A DNA stretch of 7,480 nucleotides from Spirochaetales bacterium. Its GTDB lineage: Bacteria > Spirochaetota > Spirochaetia > DSM-27196 > SKKC01. This document shows positions 6,049 through 7,480 of this stretch, in pieces. Where the stretch lies: the NCBI GenBank assembly GCA_007126865.1, contig SLAN01000255.1:1-7480 (forward strand), in the 5' to 3' direction. Each line of letters opens with the position of its first letter. Within the stretch, counting starts at the first letter, position 1. The notes beneath the pieces were generated by a model that searched no databases, was not told the DNA's origin, and was given only the letters and a program-made list of their open reading frames with translations. Made by a program: the position numbers and the translations under genes.

Positions 6049-6116
6049 GCGGTCGCAACGGGCAAGCGCATCGTATGGCGGCCCACGCGGTCGCAACGGG
6101 CAAGCGCATCGTATGG
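6049..6116 (+). repeat. Tandem direct repeat, 30-bp units at 38-bp period, before dnaE
   Basis: Segments 6049-6078 and 6087-6116 are identical over 30 bases (each begins GCGGTCGCAACGGGCAAG and ends CGTATGG) and are separated by 8 bases. A degenerate third unit at 6129-6150 matches the first 22 bases at 17 positions, and CGGGCAAGC at 6032-6040 may be a decayed earlier unit. Two exact copies with no adjacent cas genes do not make a CRISPR array. The block ends about 60 bp before the dnaE start codon (28 bp if the degenerate unit is counted). Confidence 0.8.
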
Positions 6117-6177
6117 TAGCAGCCCACGGCGGGCGCACAGAGCAACCGCACGCCGAGCCGGGTAAACGGGAACGATC

Positions 6178-7480
6178 GTGAGCGATTTCGTACATCTGCA
6201 TCTCCACACCGACTACAGCCTCTTGCGCGCTTCCGGGCGCATCGGCGACTACGTCTCACGCGCGGCCGAGCTCGGCATGGACGGCCTTGCGATCACCGAC
6301 TTCGGGAACATGTTCGGCGCGCTCGAGTTCTACCACGCCTGCCGGGAGGCGGGAATCCGCCCGATCATCGGCACCGAGGTCTACCTCGCCGAAGGGTCGC
6401 GCCACGCGCGCGAGTCGAGTGACCGGCGCGGGCGATACGCACGAATCGTGCTGTTAGCGGAATCGAACGCCGGCTACCGCAACCTCATGGCAATTTCCTC
6501 GGCGAGCTTTACCGAGGGTTTCTACTACAAGCCGCGAGTCGACGACGAGCTGCTCGCGCGACACGCAGACGGTGTTATCTGCCTCAGCGGCAGCCTCGCC
6601 GGCGACATACCATCACTCATTCTCAAAAATAGGCCGGAAGATGCCCGGGCTCGGGCGGCGCGATACCGCGAAATCTTCGGTCCCGAGCACTTCTATCTCG
6701 AGCTGACCGACCACTCACTGCCGGAGAACCGGCAGGTAAACGCCACACTCGTCGAGATCGCACGCGAGCTCGATATTCCGCTGGTCGCCGCGAACGACTG
6801 CCACTATGTGAACAAGGATGATGCGAACGTCCACGATATCCTCCTCTGTATCGGCGCGGGCAAGGCCAAGCACGACACCAACCGCCCGCGCATGCGGAGC
6901 GCCGAGTACTACCTGAAAAGCCGCGAGGAGATGGAACGCTCGCTCTCCTCGGTGCCGGCGGAGGTACGCGAGCAGGCGATCACCAATACGCGAACGATTG
7001 CCGAGGCGTGCGACGTGGAAATCCCGCAGCCTGGCCCGCTCCTGCCGGCGTACGAGGTGCCGGAGGAGTTCGCCGGGCCGGACGAGTATCTGCGCCATCT
7101 CACCCGAAAGGGTCTCGAAAAACGGTACGAGACGGTGACCGGGGAGATCGAGAAGCGGGCACGGTTCGAGCTCGATACGATCATCGGAATGGACTACACC
7201 GGCTATTTCCTGATCGTATGGGACTTCATTCGCTTCGCCCGGGATAACGATATTCCGGTCGGCCCGGGGCGCGGTTCGGGCGCCGGCAGCATCGTCGCGT
7301 ATGCACTCGAAATAACCGATATCGACCCGCTGACCTACGGGTTGCTCTTCGAGCGCTTCCTGAACCACGACCGCGTGAGCATACCCGATTTCGACATCGA
7401 CTTCTGCTTCGAGCGGCGTGGGGAGGTCATCGACTATGTCACCCGCAAGTACGGCAGCGACCGTGTCGGACAGATCATTA
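6178..7480 (+). CDS. dnaE: DNA polymerase III subunit alpha (3' end outside window)
   Basis: This is the N-terminal 434 codons of the replicative polymerase catalytic subunit (full length usually ~1150). GTG at 6178 is the first start after an in-frame TAA at 6163-6165; only a weak CGGGAA precedes it. The PHP domain opens with [13 protein letters not shown] (H6, H8, H10), then [17 protein letters not shown] (E67), YLELTDH and [16 protein letters not shown] (H209, H219). The polymerase palm follows with [30 protein letters not shown] (362-375) and [20 protein letters not shown], where D406 and D408 match two of the three catalytic aspartates; the third is beyond the window. The usual TDHGN of the PHP metal site is TDFGN here (F42), so one metal ligand is probably missing, as in E. 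coli DnaE. The leader contains a repeat element and a tandem repeat. Confidence 0.97.
   Translation, partial: MSDFVHLHLHTDYSLLRASGRIGDYVSRAAELGMDGLAITDFGNMFGALEFYHACREAGIRPIIGTEVYLAEGSRHARESSDRRGRYARIVLLAESNAGYRNLMAISSASFTEGFYYKPRVDDELLARHADGVICLSGSLAGDIPSLILKNRPEDARARAARYREIFGPEHFYLELTDHSLPENRQVNATLVEIARELDIPLVAANDCHYVNKDDANVHDILLCIGAGKAKHDTNRPRMRSAEYYLKSREEMERSLSSVPAEVREQAITNTRTIAEACDVEIPQPGPLLPAYEVPEEFAGPDEYLRHLTRKGLEKRYETVTGEIEKRARFELDTIIGMDYTGYFLIVWDFIRFARDNDIPVGPGRGSGAGSIVAYALEITDIDPLTYGLLFERFLNHDRVSIPDFDIDFCFERRGEVIDYVTRKYGSDRVGQII

Noticed and set aside
6049..6150. Possible CRISPR array
   Set aside because: There are only two exact units with an 8-base spacer, far too short for CRISPR spacers, and no cas genes are nearby.
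5362..6259. Several short open frames on both strands in the repeat region, sharing the peptide ELNIG
   Set aside because: The shared peptide comes from reading the AATTGAATATTGG arms of the inverted repeats in the same phase; there are no ribosome sites and no family resemblance.

Overview
The window is about 60% GC and carries six protein-coding genes, all on the + strand. Two are cut by the window edges. I think it comes from a high-GC spirochaete (Spirochaetales, Treponema/Spirochaeta-like). The reason is gene order: a sugar aminotransferase (DegT/SpsC type) directly before a divergent xanthine-dehydrogenase-like large subunit recalls the spsC (TP0078) – 'quinoline 2-oxidoreductase' (TP0080) neighbourhood of Treponema pallidum. 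That comparison is from memory and unchecked, so the taxonomic call is moderate to weak.

Layout. 1-855: C-terminal three quarters of a DegT/DnrJ/EryC1/StrS aminotransferase for nucleotide-sugar or surface-glycan synthesis. 928-4348: a compact three-gene operon for a xanthine dehydrogenase/aldehyde oxidase-type hydroxylase, in the order large (molybdopterin-type) subunit, two-[2Fe-2S] subunit, FAD subunit. The first two genes are 6 nt apart and the last two overlap by 14 nt. 4349-4495: spacer with an orphan Shine-Dalgarno site and a 23-bp imperfect palindrome that looks like an operator. 4496-5488: an APH/COG2334-type small-molecule kinase of unknown substrate. 5489-6177: a 689-base region without genes, filled with repeats. 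6178 to the end: the N-terminal 434 codons of dnaE, the replicative DNA polymerase III alpha subunit.

The three hydroxylase subunits should form one electron-transfer complex running from substrate to active-site subunit to the [2Fe-2S] clusters to FAD. The iron-sulfur subunit keeps all eight cluster cysteines and the FAD subunit keeps recognisable FAD-binding loops. The large subunit has lost most of the sequence loops that hold molybdopterin in characterised relatives, yet retains the catalytic Glu region and the DTDxVPDSGPT block. It may be an altered-cofactor or altered-substrate branch of the family.

The kinase-dnaE intergenic region is the other notable part. It holds two copies, in the same orientation, of a composite inverted-repeat element (5490-5757 and 5896-6028). 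Each copy has an outer helix, a conserved 10 x 10 asymmetric internal loop and an inner helix, and the two copies show one compensatory base-pair change. The first copy contains a second, perfect 22-bp inverted repeat enclosing 123 bp of further nested pairing. A sigma70-like promoter at 5850-5879 would place the whole second copy, plus a 38-bp-period tandem repeat, in the 5' leader of dnaE. No RNA gene, CRISPR array or recognisable transposase was found.
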